The notes: generated by a model from the sequence alone, not told the origin. A stretch of DNA of 64,000 bases from JACSRF01 sp963695505 (GCA_963695505.1 CAVOGX010000015.1:1-64000), one strand, 5' to 3'. Shown: positions 37,826 through 47,267, counted from the stretch's first letter. Numbers and translations are program-made.

Positions 37826-39084
37826 ATGTTTTACGACAGGGCAAAAATCTATGTAAAAAGCGGCGATGGCGGTGATGGCATGATTAGCTTTCGCCGCGAA
37901 AAGTTTGTGCCTTTAGGGGGACCAGACGGGGGCGATGGCGGCAAGGGGGGCGACATTATCTTTATCGTAAATCCCAATCTCAACAGCCTTATTTATTTTC
38001 ATCGCAAGGTGCATTTTCGGGCTGGAAATGGCGTTCACGGTGGCACGGCCAATAAAACAGGGGCCAATGGTGACTCATTAATTTTGGAAGTGCCTCCTGG
38101 CACGGTTATTCGCGTTTCGGAAACTGAAGCCCTGCTTGCGGACATGACCCAAGAAGGGCAGGAAGTGGTGCTGTTAACTGGCGGGCGCGGCGGCAAAGGA
38201 AATGCCCGATACGCCAACAGTGTGAACCAGGCCCCCGCATCGCTGAACGAGGTGAACCGGGAGAAGAGCTGTGGTTGGAATTGGAGCTGAAGCTAATTGC
38301 CGACGTGGGTATTGTGGGTAAACCCAATGCAGGTAAATCAACTCTGCTTTCGGCCGTTAGCGCAGCTCGACCCAAAATTGCTGACTATCCTTTTACGACT
38401 TTGCAGCCTAATCTTGGCGTTGTGCAATTGGACGAATACCAGACAATGGTCTGGGCAGACATTCCTGGCTTGATAGAGGGAGCTTCAGAAGGAGTAGGGC
38501 TGGGTCATGATTTTTTGCGACACGTGGAACGGACGCGAGTGCTGGTTCACTTATTAGATGGCGCGGCGCCAGAGCCTTTGGAAGATTGGGCGATGATAAA
38601 CCAGGAACTGGCAATGTATGCCGTGGAAATGGAAAATAAGCCTCAACTGGTGGTTTTGAATAAGATGGACTTGCCTGATGCAGTTGCCTGGGAGCCAATA
38701 ATTGATGAAGAAATCAGTAAGCTAAAATATCCTTTCATGTCTATTTCAGCAGTTACAGGGGAAGGGGTGCGGGAGATGTTGTACCGCGTGAAGCAAATGC
38801 TGGATGAAGCCCCTGAGCCGGCGCCGCGCGAGGAAGAACTAGTCGTGATTCATCCGGATGAAGACGAAGGGTTTACCATTGAGCGAGAAAATGGCGGATG
38901 GCGGGTTCGTGGCAAGCGAATTGAACGGATTGCATCAATGACATATTTTGAATTCGACGCAACGCTGAATCGGTTCCAGCAAATTTTGGAGCGTATGGGA
39001 ATTACCAAAGCGCTTGAAGAAGCAGGTGTCGAAGGGGGCGATATTGTCTTCATTGGGGATGAAGAATTGGAATGGGGCGAATAA
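37826..39084 (+). CDS. obg: GTPase Obg/CgtA (one frameshift)
   Basis: Ribosome-assembly GTPase, normally essential. The glycine-rich Obg fold runs from MFYDRAKIYVKSGDGGDGMISFRREKFVPLGGPDGG to about residue 150. An indel near 38265 (expected NPGEELWLELELK) shifts into the G domain: GIVGKPNAGKSTLL (G1), then WADIPGLIEGASEGVGLGHDFLRHVERT (G3), VVLNKMDLPD (G4) and SISAVTGEGV (G5). A C-terminal OCT domain follows (GWRVRGKRIERIASMTYFEFDATLNRF ... EEAGVEGGDIVFIGDEELEW). About 420 residues. The nadD start overlaps its end by 13 bp. Confidence 0.95.
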
Positions 39085-39696
39085 ACCGTCGGATTGGTTT
39101 CTTTGGGGGAACCTTTGATCCACCACACTTTGGGCATTTGTGGCTGGCAGAGACGGCCCAAGAGCAGCTTGGATTAGATGAGGTAGTTTTTTTGCCTGTA
39201 GGCTCACCGCCGCATAAGCAGGAAAATGGGGTAACGGCCGTTTCTCACCGTCTGGCAATGCTCAAAATGGCCTTGAGAGACACTCCTTTTATTTTGAATA
39301 CCGTGGACGTCGACCGCCGTCCGCCGCACACTACCATCTCATTAATACCACTGCTGCAAGAAATGTACCCCAATACCTCCTTCTGGCTGCTTATTGGGGC
39401 AGACTCTTTGCGCGATCTGCCATCCTGGTCTGAACCACAAGGAATAATTGCCCAATGCCGATTGGCGGTTTTGCCGCGACCTGAAGTAGAGATTGATTGG
39501 GGAAATTTGGAAACGGCCGTTCCGGGACTGAAAGCTGCTGTAGATTGGTTAGGCGGCCCCACCATAACACTTTCTTCAACTTGCATCCGGCAGTGGGCGG
39601 CCGCAAGGACATTCCCTGCGCTTTTTGGTAGAAACGGCCGTGGCGGAATACATACTGCACCACCAACTTTACGCAAAAAAAGAAGCCGGAGTATAA
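39072..39696 (+). CDS. nadD: Nicotinate-nucleotide adenylyltransferase NadD (one frameshift)
   Basis: NAD biosynthesis enzyme, essential in most bacteria. GFFGGTFDPPHFGHLWLAETA (G-G-T-F-D-P and HxGH ATP motif), VVFLPVGSPPHK, then LLIGADSLRDLPSW and ITLSSTCIRQW (the ISST motif variant). An indel near 39605 shifts frame; the restored end is GHSLRFLVETAVAEYILHHQLYAKKEAGV, the usual C-terminus, with stop at 39694-39696. About 207 residues. The first 13 bp overlap obg. Confidence 0.92.
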
Positions 39697-39753
39697 TTCC
39701 GACCTCTTCAAAGAAACCCTCAGGATGATTTTCTATTAACCAGGAAGCATCCT

Positions 39754-39978
39754 TTACTCCTCTTTCTTTTCAGCCGCAGCCTTCACAGCTTCTTCTACCG
39801 CTTCAGCGGGAACAAACCTTTTCATTTGCTTAATTGAAACCTTGATTGTTTTACGGCAGTTGACGCACTCAACGGTGTGATACTTTTGCCGTTTTTCTCC
39901 GGATTCGACCACTGCGTATGCCAAATAATCACGGGATAGGTTAAAAGAATGGCGGCAGTAGGGGCAATGTACATTCAT
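39754..39978 (-). CDS. Small zinc-ribbon protein
   Basis: 74 residues: VHCPYCRHSFNLSRDYL then HTVECVNCRKTIKVSIKQM, i.e. two CxxC knuckles 30 residues apart, followed by a Lys/Glu/Ala helix (EAVKAAAEKKEE). GAGGAG lies just before the ATG. It converges with nadD. No family name is assigned; likely a structural or RNA/protein-binding knuckle. Confidence 0.7.
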   Translation of the reverse strand: MNVHCPYCRHSFNLSRDYLAYAVVESGEKRQKYHTVECVNCRKTIKVSIKQMKRFVPAEAVEEAVKAAAEKKEE

Positions 39979-40287
39979 AATAGTCTCCTCTCGCTAAGTA
40001 GGGCATCGAGGGCGGCTAGCCGCTACTTATGTGAATTAGATAAGCTGATTGTAAACGAAAACCTTCGCAATATACAAGCGGCCCTTCCGAAGATAAGCTC
40101 TGGTTAAGACAATCCCTTTCAAACTGAGAGTAACCTAACTGTCCCCTTAATTATCCTGCAAAACAAGCAAGCCTTTTCTAAAATGAAGGTATGCTAGAAG
40201 GAACAGGTTGATAGACGCTGTTTCCTTTCGTTCAAGGAAAGCAGCTAAAGCACAACCATGTTCACTGTGAGAAGAGAGAAATGATAG
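39979..40287. other. 309-bp divergent intergenic region
   Basis: Contains the 12-bp palindrome GCGGCTAGCCGC at 40012-40023, nested in a larger inverted repeat with TAAGTAG (39995-40001) and CTACTTA (40023-40029), in the 5' leader of the zinc-ribbon gene. It may be an operator or leader hairpin. No clear sigma70 pair was found for either gene, and no small gene was seen. Confidence 0.4.
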
Positions 40288-40845
40288 ATGGAGAACGAGG
40301 CGGGTTCCCAACCACCTAGATTAAATCCGCAAATAATGGCTGATGTGCTTCGAAAAAGCCTGAGTCAAGGCGTGCCGGCGACGCTTACTGTTTCTAGTAA
40401 AAGTATGGCGCCGCTTCTGTGGCCTGAAGACAAAGTGATATTAACGGCCGTTACACATGCTGATTTACAAGCTGGGGACATCATTACATATTTCGATAGA
40501 GGTCACTTGGTCACTCATCGCTTTTGGTGGGAAGAGGCCGGAAAGCTGTTTATACGCGGAGACCGCCCCATACAATTTGATCCGCCTGTGCGGCCAGAAC
40601 AGCTAGTAGGGCGCGTACAAGCGCGGCGCCGCAAAGACCGCATTCTCTGGTTGGACGTAGGTCGTGGCGCGTGGCTTAATCAACATCTGGCCAAATTGGC
40701 GCAGCACGAGCAGCGGTGGCTGCCCCAAAACAGCGCATTGCCCAAACTTACTTTGCTAAAGCGGATCCGCCGCAAAATAATTCTGGCCTGGGCAATTGTG
40801 CTGTGCAGTATGGTAAATCTCACGGCACGAAAACTATCAACATAA
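40288..40845 (+). CDS. S26-type signal-peptidase-like (SipW-like) protein
   Basis: 185 residues. VSSKSMAPLLWPEDKVIL carries the catalytic Ser (SxSMxP region), AGDIITYFDRGHLVTHRFWW supplies a His in the position used by SipW/ER-type peptidases in place of Lys, and KLFIRGDRPIQFDPP is the box-D-like GD. The region after residue 120 is basic, with one hydrophobic helix near the C-terminus (IILAWAIVLCSMVNL) instead of the usual N-terminal TM. AACGGCCGTT at 40443 codes part of ILTAVTH. It is 31 bp upstream of the C25 protease gene. Confidence 0.75.
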   Translation: MENEAGSQPPRLNPQIMADVLRKSLSQGVPATLTVSSKSMAPLLWPEDKVILTAVTHADLQAGDIITYFDRGHLVTHRFWWEEAGKLFIRGDRPIQFDPPVRPEQLVGRVQARRRKDRILWLDVGRGAWLNQHLAKLAQHEQRWLPQNSALPKLTLLKRIRRKIILAWAIVLCSMVNLTARKLST

Positions 40846-40876
40846 TTTTTTTGAGAGGACTGGCAAAATACCATTT

Positions 40877-43039
40877 ATGCGTTTGAATCGGATGCTCATT
40901 CTAAGTTCGCTGGCTAGCCTAACGGTCATCTTTTTGGCTGGTGCGGCAGCTTTTGCTTTTGTTGGTGAAATCCAACTGTTTAATGCAGATACCGCGGCAT
41001 TAAAAACACGGCCGTTTCCGAAGGATGACACCCCCGGCGTTATGCGGCTCACCATCCGCGAGTCGGGCATAACCGCCGTTTCAGCCCAACAAATTCGCGC
41101 TGCCAATATCCCTTTCCTTACCTTATCTGCAGATGAAATAAGCCTTACTCGGGATGGGATGGCAGTTCCCTTTTACGTACACACCTACAACTCTCAACCC
41201 GCACTATACTTTTACGCGCAAGCTGTTACCACTACCATGGAGGCTCCAGCAGTGTACCTGCTTACTCGGGGAACTGGCACACCCATGGCCCGGGAGCAAG
41301 CAGCGCCCACCGGACCCGGCAACCAGATGGCAATGCAGCATCACCATTGGGAAGAAAACAATTCATTACTGACCCATACCAACGGGGACGATGTATGGCT
41401 GGGACCATTGCTACTGGCTCCTGATGAGTGGCAATTGTCTTTAACTGATATTGTTCCCAGTGGTGGCCCGGGTGAGTTAACCATTCGTGTATGGTCCAGC
41501 ACACGAGGGGAAATGCAGCCTGACCATCACCTGGAAATTAGCCTAAACGGCCGTATTCTTACAAATTGGTATTGGGATGGCGTGAAGCAGGAAACCATTT
41601 CTGTGCCCTTGCAGCCGCAAGATCTGACTGCCAACGAACCTAATTACCTTACCCTGAAGTCGCCAGGGGATACAGGAGCTGCCGGTGAGGCGGTCTATAT
41701 CGATTGGATCAAGCTTTTCTATGAGACTGCGGTTAATGTGGCGAATGGACAGGCCGCTTTCTCCTCCGCGTCCAACAATATCACCGTGCAGACTGCAACC
41801 TCCGACCTGCTGGTTTTTGACGTAACCGATCCCCAAGACCCCGCGATTTTGCAGGATATTGCCCAGCAGGACGGCCAGGTAACTTTCGCAGGAACTGGCG
41901 AGCATTACATAGCGCTGCTTCCATCTCAGGCTCACAAACCAGCCATAAGCGTGGCCCCTGTTTGGAAAGAGCCCCTGCGCCAGGCAGAACGCGGCGCAGA
42001 TTACATTGCCATTGTGGCCGATGAAGAGGGCTTTTTCCAGGCATTGGAGCCTTTATTGACTTACCGCCAGGAGCAAGGTTATCGGGTAACGGCCGTTTCC
42101 CTTAACCAAATTTACGATGAGTTTGGCTTTGGGCAGCAGAGTGCGGCCGCAATTCGCCGCTTTTTGGAATACGCCAGCGAGAATTGGCAGCCACCCGCTC
42201 CTCAATACGTGCTGCTGGTGGGCGATGCCAGCGTGGACCGGCCTGGACAAAGCAGCAGCGCAAACCTGTTGCCAACCTCACTGGTTCGCATTAGCTACAA
42301 TGGTTTTATTGCCAGCGATACCTGGTTTGCCTTGAATGAGAATGGCATACCGCAAATGGCAATCGGCCGTTTCCCCGCCCAAACAGCCGCACAGCTTAAG
42401 GCTATGGTGCAAAAAACCCTCACATATGAAAATTCTGCTGCCTCAAATTACTGGTCTGGTGGCGCACTGCTAGTTGCTGATGACGATGAACCGGAATTTG
42501 ACGTTATTTCCGATTCTTTAGCCAGCATTTTAGCGGAAAATGGCTTTCAGATTCATGATCTGCACATGGCTGAAAATGACAACATCCGCTACGAGGTGAT
42601 GAGCGCAATTAATCAAGGTGTGGGTATTCTAAACTATGTGGGGCACGGCAGCGAAAGGGTGTGGGGTGACGAGTTTGTTTTTGGTGGAGATGATGTGCGG
42701 TTGCTTAAAAATCAATATAGATTGCCAGTATTTACGACATTCACGTGCAGCAATGGCGCCTTTGCCCAGCCGCAAACACCTTCTTTGGCCGAAGAGCTTC
42801 TCTGGGCGGAAAATGGCGGCGCTGCCGCTGTTATTGCACCATCCGGGAGAATGTTGACCGCTGACACCTCTTCTATTGCCGAACCTTTTTATCGGTCCCT
42901 TTTTCGTGACGGTATCGAAACCTTGGGCGAGGCTTTGTTAGCAGCAAAAACAGCTCCTACCGGGAACATCCATGATGAGGACATTCTGCACTTGATAAAT
43001 TTATTGGGGGACCCGGCTCTAAGGGTTCACAAGCCGTAG
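40877..43039 (+). CDS. Secreted C25-family (gingipain-like) cysteine peptidase
   Basis: 720 residues. N-terminal TM/signal (ILSSLASLTVIFLAGAAAFAF), a beta-rich N-domain (residues 40-350), then a C25 catalytic domain from about 370 (YIAIVADEEGFFQALEPLL, YVLLVGDAS, GRFPAQTAAQLKAMVQKTL). The catalytic His is in NYVGHGSERVWG near residue 590 and Cys in TFTCSNGAF near 624, the gingipain dyad. It ends HLINLLGDPALRVHKP, a typical C25 end without a sorting domain. Found with an S26 signal peptidase, so probably exported. Known C25 enzymes cut after Arg or Lys, but the specificity here is unknown. Confidence 0.85.
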   Translation: MRLNRMLILSSLASLTVIFLAGAAAFAFVGEIQLFNADTAALKTRPFPKDDTPGVMRLTIRESGITAVSAQQIRAANIPFLTLSADEISLTRDGMAVPFYVHTYNSQPALYFYAQAVTTTMEAPAVYLLTRGTGTPMAREQAAPTGPGNQMAMQHHHWEENNSLLTHTNGDDVWLGPLLLAPDEWQLSLTDIVPSGGPGELTIRVWSSTRGEMQPDHHLEISLNGRILTNWYWDGVKQETISVPLQPQDLTANEPNYLTLKSPGDTGAAGEAVYIDWIKLFYETAVNVANGQAAFSSASNNITVQTATSDLLVFDVTDPQDPAILQDIAQQDGQVTFAGTGEHYIALLPSQAHKPAISVAPVWKEPLRQAERGADYIAIVADEEGFFQALEPLLTYRQEQGYRVTAVSLNQIYDEFGFGQQSAAAIRRFLEYASENWQPPAPQYVLLVGDASVDRPGQSSSANLLPTSLVRISYNGFIASDTWFALNENGIPQMAIGRFPAQTAAQLKAMVQKTLTYENSAASNYWSGGALLVADDDEPEFDVISDSLASILAENGFQIHDLHMAENDNIRYEVMSAINQGVGILNYVGHGSERVWGDEFVFGGDDVRLLKNQYRLPVFTTFTCSNGAFAQPQTPSLAEELLWAENGGAAAVIAPSGRMLTADTSSIAEPFYRSLFRDGIETLGEALLAAKTAPTGNIHDEDILHLINLLGDPALRVHKP

Positions 43040-43103
43040 GATGTGGTTGATTCAACCCCTAAATTTTTTAAAATTTTACTCTAGAACAAAAAATTGCGAC
43101 AAA

Positions 43104-43131
43104 ACGCCACCTTCGATCACAAAGGTGGCGT
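43104..43131. terminator. Bidirectional hairpin terminator
   Basis: ACGCCACCTT at 43104-43113 and its exact complement AAGGTGGCGT at 43122-43131, with an 8-nt loop. It lies between the convergent C25 protease gene and the helix-hairpin-helix gene. On the minus strand it is followed by TTTTGTCG, and on the plus strand by AGTTTGTG, so it is stronger leftward. Confidence 0.75.
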
Positions 43132-43141
43132 AGTTTGTGTT

Positions 43142-43576
43142 TCAGGCGCTTAACTCAGCAGCTTGCGCAATCCATTCAGAGGGTGTGCCTGCCTGCCACT
43201 CCCGCAATTTTACAATCTCGCCCAAACGCTCCGGGTCTTGGGCAGCCAGGGCGGCAAAAGTAGTAATGCCAGCTTCTTGCAGGCGGCGGGCATAAACTGG
43301 ACCAATACCGTTAATCATCGTCAGGTCATCCGCAGCGGAAGCTTTGGCGGCTTTTTTCACTGGTGGCAGCGTAATGCCAGGCTGAGAAACGGCCGTTTCT
43401 TTCTCACCACCAAGCTGCAATTCGCGGATTTTTCCCTTCGCCTTGGCCAGCTCGTCTAGTAAATCCAACGCCCCTTCATCAGCCGAGGTGCTTTTTTGCC
43501 AGTACCAGACCAAAATACCCACAGTCAGCGCTAAAAGGAACCCGATCCAGAAGCTTGAACGTTTATTTTGACTCAT
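43142..43576 (-). CDS. Membrane-anchored helix-hairpin-helix protein
   Basis: 144 residues. One N-terminal TM (FWIGFLLALTVGILVWYW), a charged helix (LLDELAKAKGKIRELQL), then a helix-hairpin-helix domain: ADDLTMINGIGPVYARRLQEAGITTFAALAAQDPERL (DUF4332/L21-like DNA-binding fold). It ends in REWQAGTPSEWIAQAAEL. Such proteins are common in Chloroflexota and cyanobacteria without known function. AACGGCCGTT at 43388 codes ETAVS. Confidence 0.7.
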   Translation of the reverse strand: MSQNKRSSFWIGFLLALTVGILVWYWQKSTSADEGALDLLDELAKAKGKIRELQLGGEKETAVSQPGITLPPVKKAAKASAADDLTMINGIGPVYARRLQEAGITTFAALAAQDPERLGEIVKLREWQAGTPSEWIAQAAELSA

Positions 43577-43733
43577 GATGAACCCTCCGTGTTGGATTTC
43601 TAAAAACTTTTTCCAGTATACACGAAGTAGAGAAGAGGAGATAATTTTGTCCCGATATTATTGGTCAAGCTGGTAAAATATGCTCTGGAAGACAGATTCG
43701 TCCTACCAAAATCAACATTTAAGGGAGAATGCC

Positions 43734-45203
43734 ATGTTAGAAGGCTCAACCAAAATACCCGCCAATGGTCGCCCCAGGGAAATGCTGCTGCAAGAAATGC
43801 AGGAGATGCGGAGTAGGGATTTAAACTGGCAGGACGGCAGGGTGTTTAGTTTGGTCTTTTTTGCCGGGGAGGAAGCTCACGACGTCATCCGGGAGGCGCA
43901 TAACATGTTCTTTGCGGAAAATGGGCTGAACCCCACCGCATTTCCCAGCTTGCGCCGTTTTGAAACAGATGTGGTGCAAATGACCGCACATTTGTTGGGC
44001 GGCGATGAACGCACTGCAGGTAACATGACCTCCGGTGGTACGGAAAGTATCTTGATGGCGGTGCTGGCGGCACGAGAATGGGCTAAAACTAATAAACCAG
44101 ATGTGCACGCACCTGAAATTATTTTGCCGGTAACCGGGCATCCTGCGTTTGAAAAGGCGGCGCATTATTTTGGGCTGAACGTGGTGCATGTGCCGGTAAA
44201 TTCAGGGTTTGAAGCCGATATTTCCGCGGTGGAAACGGCCGTTTCTGCTAATACCATCCTAATCGTGGGTTCCGCGCCATCTTACCCGCACGGGATTGTC
44301 GATCCCATACCGGAGCTGGCCGCTATTGCCCAGGGCAACGGTTTATTGTGCCACGTAGATGCCTGCGTTGGTGGTTTTTTGCTGCCCTTTGTGCGCCGGG
44401 CGGGCTACCAAGTCCCTGATTTTGATTTTAGAGTGCCCGGGGTAACCTCCATTTCAGCAGACCTGCACAAATATGGGTATGCCGCCAAGGGGGCGTCAGT
44501 CATTTTGTATCGCAGCCGTGAGCTGCGCCGGCACCAGCTATTTGCCTATACCGATTGGCCGGGGGGCATTTATGCCTCACCCACAATGGCGGGAACTCGC
44601 CCCGGGGGCACGATTGCTGCCGCCTGGGCTGTAATGCAGTACCTGGGTGAGAATGGATATGTGCAAATTGCGCGGCAGGTGATGGAAACGGCCGTTGCCA
44701 TTCGCCAGGGTATCGAAAAAATTCCGCACCTGCACATTTTGGGAACTCCCCCGGCAAGTCTGATGGCGCTGGCTTCAGATTCCGTTGATATCTACGAAGT
44801 TGGGGACGAAATGGGATTGCGGGGGTGGCATCTAGACCGGCAGCATTTTCCCGCCAGCCTGCACCTGACCATCAACTACGCGCACGTGCACCAGGCAGAA
44901 GCCTTTTTGCAAGACCTGGCTGAAGTGATGGCGGCTATTAGCAAGCCAAATATGCGGCGGATGGGCAACAAGCTGCTGCTGGGTGCGGCGCGCGCAGCTA
45001 CCCGCTTACTGCCGCGCCCCTGGATAAGCAGGTTAACCGGCAAAGCAGCCGCTCTTTTGGGTGGCGAGAGCGGCTTGCCGCAGCGTTCTGCGGCCATGTA
45101 TGGCATGATGGGCACGCTGCCGAACCGGGAGGATTTGCATGGCGTGGTGTTGGATCTAGTGGAATCTTTTACTATGCCTGAAGGAAAGAACACCGAAAAA
45201 TAA
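43734..45203 (+). CDS. PLP-dependent sphingosine-1-phosphate-lyase/GAD-like enzyme
   Basis: 489 residues from ATG 43734 (AGGGAG upstream). Type I PLP fold: TAGNMTSGGTESILMAV (phosphate loop), LPVTGHPAFEKAAHYFGL, then HVDACVGGFLLPFVRRAG (PLP Asp/Ala), and SISADLHKYGYAAKGASVILYR with Schiff-base Lys at about residue 246. NPTAFPSLRRFETDVVQM near residue 60 matches the lyase family. A 100-residue C-terminal extension (KLLLGAARAATRLLPRPWISRL) may be membrane-associated. Substrate: phospholipid-like bases or an amino acid; the S1P-lyase assignment is by resemblance. Confidence 0.8.
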   Translation: MLEGSTKIPANGRPREMLLQEMQEMRSRDLNWQDGRVFSLVFFAGEEAHDVIREAHNMFFAENGLNPTAFPSLRRFETDVVQMTAHLLGGDERTAGNMTSGGTESILMAVLAAREWAKTNKPDVHAPEIILPVTGHPAFEKAAHYFGLNVVHVPVNSGFEADISAVETAVSANTILIVGSAPSYPHGIVDPIPELAAIAQGNGLLCHVDACVGGFLLPFVRRAGYQVPDFDFRVPGVTSISADLHKYGYAAKGASVILYRSRELRRHQLFAYTDWPGGIYASPTMAGTRPGGTIAAAWAVMQYLGENGYVQIARQVMETAVAIRQGIEKIPHLHILGTPPASLMALASDSVDIYEVGDEMGLRGWHLDRQHFPASLHLTINYAHVHQAEAFLQDLAEVMAAISKPNMRRMGNKLLLGAARAATRLLPRPWISRLTGKAAALLGGESGLPQRSAAMYGMMGTLPNREDLHGVVLDLVESFTMPEGKNTEK

Positions 45204-45220
45204 CCTTCTGAGGAGAGTTT

Positions 45221-45721
45221 ATGAGTGAAATCGGCCGTTTTATTGGGGGTATTGGCGCATTACTTTGGGACCCGAGGGCAGACGCCTATTTGATTTTGCG
45301 CCGTGCCGCTACGAAAGATTACGCCCGCGGCGTGTGGGAATGCGTAACAGGGCGGGTTGATCAGGGGGAAGGTTTTATTGACGCGCTGCACCGCGAGGTG
45401 CGGGAGGAGTTGGGCATTGACGTAGAAATAGCTTTCTTCCTGGGTACAACCCATTTTTACAGGGGAGCGCCCCTGCCTGAAAACGAGTTGATTGGCGTGG
45501 TGTTTGTCTGTGTCACACATGAGGCGGAAAAGATTCGCTTAAGCGCCGAACATGACGCCTATCAATGGGAAACGGCCGACACAGCAAAAGTTTTTCTCTC
45601 TTCTGACGACCCCAGTACAAAATGGCTTTCCCGTGTCCTTGAGCGCGCGGTTGAATTGCGCAAGTATTTGCCTCCCGAACTGCTGAATTACCAGCGGCAG
45701 AGTAGTTTTGAGTTGGGGTGA
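45221..45721 (+). CDS. NUDIX hydrolase
   Basis: 166 residues with an intact Nudix box, GRVDQGEGFIDALHREVREELGI (G-x5-E-x7-REVREELG), about residues 45-67. GAGGAG precedes the ATG. It shares direction and a short gap with the PLP lyase. The substrate (a nucleoside diphosphate derivative) cannot be inferred. AACGGCC-like half-site at 45568 codes ETADT. Confidence 0.88.
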   Translation: MSEIGRFIGGIGALLWDPRADAYLILRRAATKDYARGVWECVTGRVDQGEGFIDALHREVREELGIDVEIAFFLGTTHFYRGAPLPENELIGVVFVCVTHEAEKIRLSAEHDAYQWETADTAKVFLSSDDPSTKWLSRVLERAVELRKYLPPELLNYQRQSSFELG

Positions 45722-45726
45722 GATGC

Positions 45727-46719
45727 TTACAGCAGCTTGAAATCAGAGGCCAGCCGGCGCAATAAACCAAAGTGCTTGGTTACGTACTTTTCATCGAGCC
45801 AGCGCCGGCCGTAATGCAAGGTAAAGGGGCCGGTGTGCATGCCCATCACCCACAATTGGCGCAAAACAACGAATCGCAGCACTGCCGGTATCGTATCCAA
45901 GGGTAACGGCCGTTCTTGTTCATAGCCATCTAAAAATGCTAACCAGGTGCGCTGCCGTTTTTGCTCTGAGGAGGCGAATAAATAGCGGCTCCACAAAAAA
46001 GTCGCCAGGTCATATGCGCGACAGCCGTAACCAAAACAATCAAAATCAAACAAGGTTGCTTGTCCATCTTCGGTGAAATGCACATTCTCAGGGTGCAAAT
46101 CTCCATGACACAGTCCCGAGAAAGGGGCCGTGCAGGGTTGGTTTTCTAGCCAATCAGCCAGCTTATTGGATAACTCGTGAATAAAGTGCATCTCTTCTGT
46201 GTGTTTCCCAAAAACGTTTTTAATATAAGTTAATGGTTGCTCGAGGAAATAAGAAACATCGTAAGAGGGACGGGTATCGTACACCTCCCATTTTTCAGTG
46301 AGGTTGTGGAGACGAGCAGTTAGCATCCCCAGCAGGCGGCTTTGGGAAACGGCCGTGTCTTTGCAAATTTCCCCTGGTGCTGCTGTGAAAAGCAGTGCGA
46401 ACCGCACCCCTTCAGGAGCTGCCCATTCTTGCACCATCCGCCCAGACCGGTCGGCCACGGGTAAAGAAACAGGCAGCCCAGCCTGCCCCAATCTGGTCAA
46501 CAGGTCTGTCTCCGCGGATACTTGCGCAGCAGTGCGCCAACCATGCCGGTAGATCCGCAAAAAATAATGGGTGCCATTTACTCTGACACTGTAGGTGTCA
46601 TTAACGCCCTGACGGTAAAAATCACAGCGCACATCTTTTACCAGAAAGTAGGTATCCGCCAGATGATCAGCAATTGCATCTGGGTGAAAAATGGTGGCGA
46701 TGATGGCATTAGTGGCCAT
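45727..46719 (-). CDS. APH/homoserine-kinase-like phosphotransferase
   Basis: About 330 residues from ATG 46719. YRQGVNDTYSVRVNGTHYFLRIYRHG (ATP Lys-equivalent region), SGLCHGDLHPENVHF (Brenner catalytic motif with Asp and Asn) and ATLFDFDCFGYGCRAYDLATF (metal-binding Asp). This is the SrkA/YihE-APH fold; kinases of this kind phosphorylate small molecules or Ser/Thr. The specificity is unknown. It converges with the NUDIX gene, 5 bp apart. Confidence 0.8.
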   Translation of the reverse strand: MATNAIIATIFHPDAIADHLADTYFLVKDVRCDFYRQGVNDTYSVRVNGTHYFLRIYRHGWRTAAQVSAETDLLTRLGQAGLPVSLPVADRSGRMVQEWAAPEGVRFALLFTAAPGEICKDTAVSQSRLLGMLTARLHNLTEKWEVYDTRPSYDVSYFLEQPLTYIKNVFGKHTEEMHFIHELSNKLADWLENQPCTAPFSGLCHGDLHPENVHFTEDGQATLFDFDCFGYGCRAYDLATFLWSRYLFASSEQKRQRTWLAFLDGYEQERPLPLDTIPAVLRFVVLRQLWVMGMHTGPFTLHYGRRWLDEKYVTKHFGLLRRLASDFKLL

Positions 46720-46820
46720 TCTGCAGTCCTTAAAGTAACGATTTTGAAGTGCGTACCTGTAGCAATTAATTGTAACATGAACCCCTGGCTGTATGTGCCC
46801 GATTGAGCGGTGGAGAAAAC

Positions 46821-46848
46821 TTGACAATCCACTGATTAAATCTACACT
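46821..46848 (+). promoter_or_regulatory. Promoter of the MpsC-like/NhaP operon
   Basis: TTGACA at 46821-46826 and TACACT at 46843-46848, 16 nt apart, 32 bp upstream of the MpsC-like ATG. Confidence 0.5.
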
Positions 46849-46880
46849 AGCTTCGCCACTTTTAGAGAAAAGCAAGGAAT

Positions 46881-47249
46881 ATGGAAAACAAAACGCAAGG
46901 GCAGGCTGAGGCTGAGTTCACAAAAGCCATCGTACAATTTGAGAAAGAGTATTTTGGCCGCGGCCCAATTGATGCCCGCACATTTTTTGTTAAGGACTTA
47001 ATCCTTGTTCGTTTGCAAGGCATATTGACGCCTGCAGAAGAGAAACTTGCTGAATCAGATGACGGCCGTACCCTGATTAAGGAAACTCGCCGGCAACTGT
47101 TTGAGACATCGCGCCCATTGTTGGTTGAAATTGTCAAAATCATAACGGGTTGTGGTTTGGTGAGCCTGCATACGGATATGAGCACACGAACCGGTGAGCG
47201 AATTATTGTCCTTTCGGTGGATGCCGATTTGAACAAGCTTTTCCGTTAA
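46881..47249 (+). CDS. MpsC-like (DUF2294) small protein
   Basis: 122 residues: GRGPIDARTFFVKDLILVRLQGILTPAEEKLAESDDG then LIKETRRQLFETSRPLLVEIVKIITGCGLVSLHTDMSTRTGERIIVL. The pattern GP..a....d.i.vrL.G.LT..E..L matches DUF2294 (MpsC). In Staphylococcus aureus MpsC is encoded with the ND5-like MpsA and MpsB, which act in membrane-potential generation or bicarbonate transport. Neither MpsB (DUF2309) nor MpsA is in this window. It is 18 bp upstream of an NhaP-type antiporter, so a link to Na+ traffic is likely. A second homologue occurs at 61274-61639. Confidence 0.75.
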   Translation: MENKTQGQAEAEFTKAIVQFEKEYFGRGPIDARTFFVKDLILVRLQGILTPAEEKLAESDDGRTLIKETRRQLFETSRPLLVEIVKIITGCGLVSLHTDMSTRTGERIIVLSVDADLNKLFR

Positions 47250-47267
47250 TTTTCAAAGGAGTTACCT

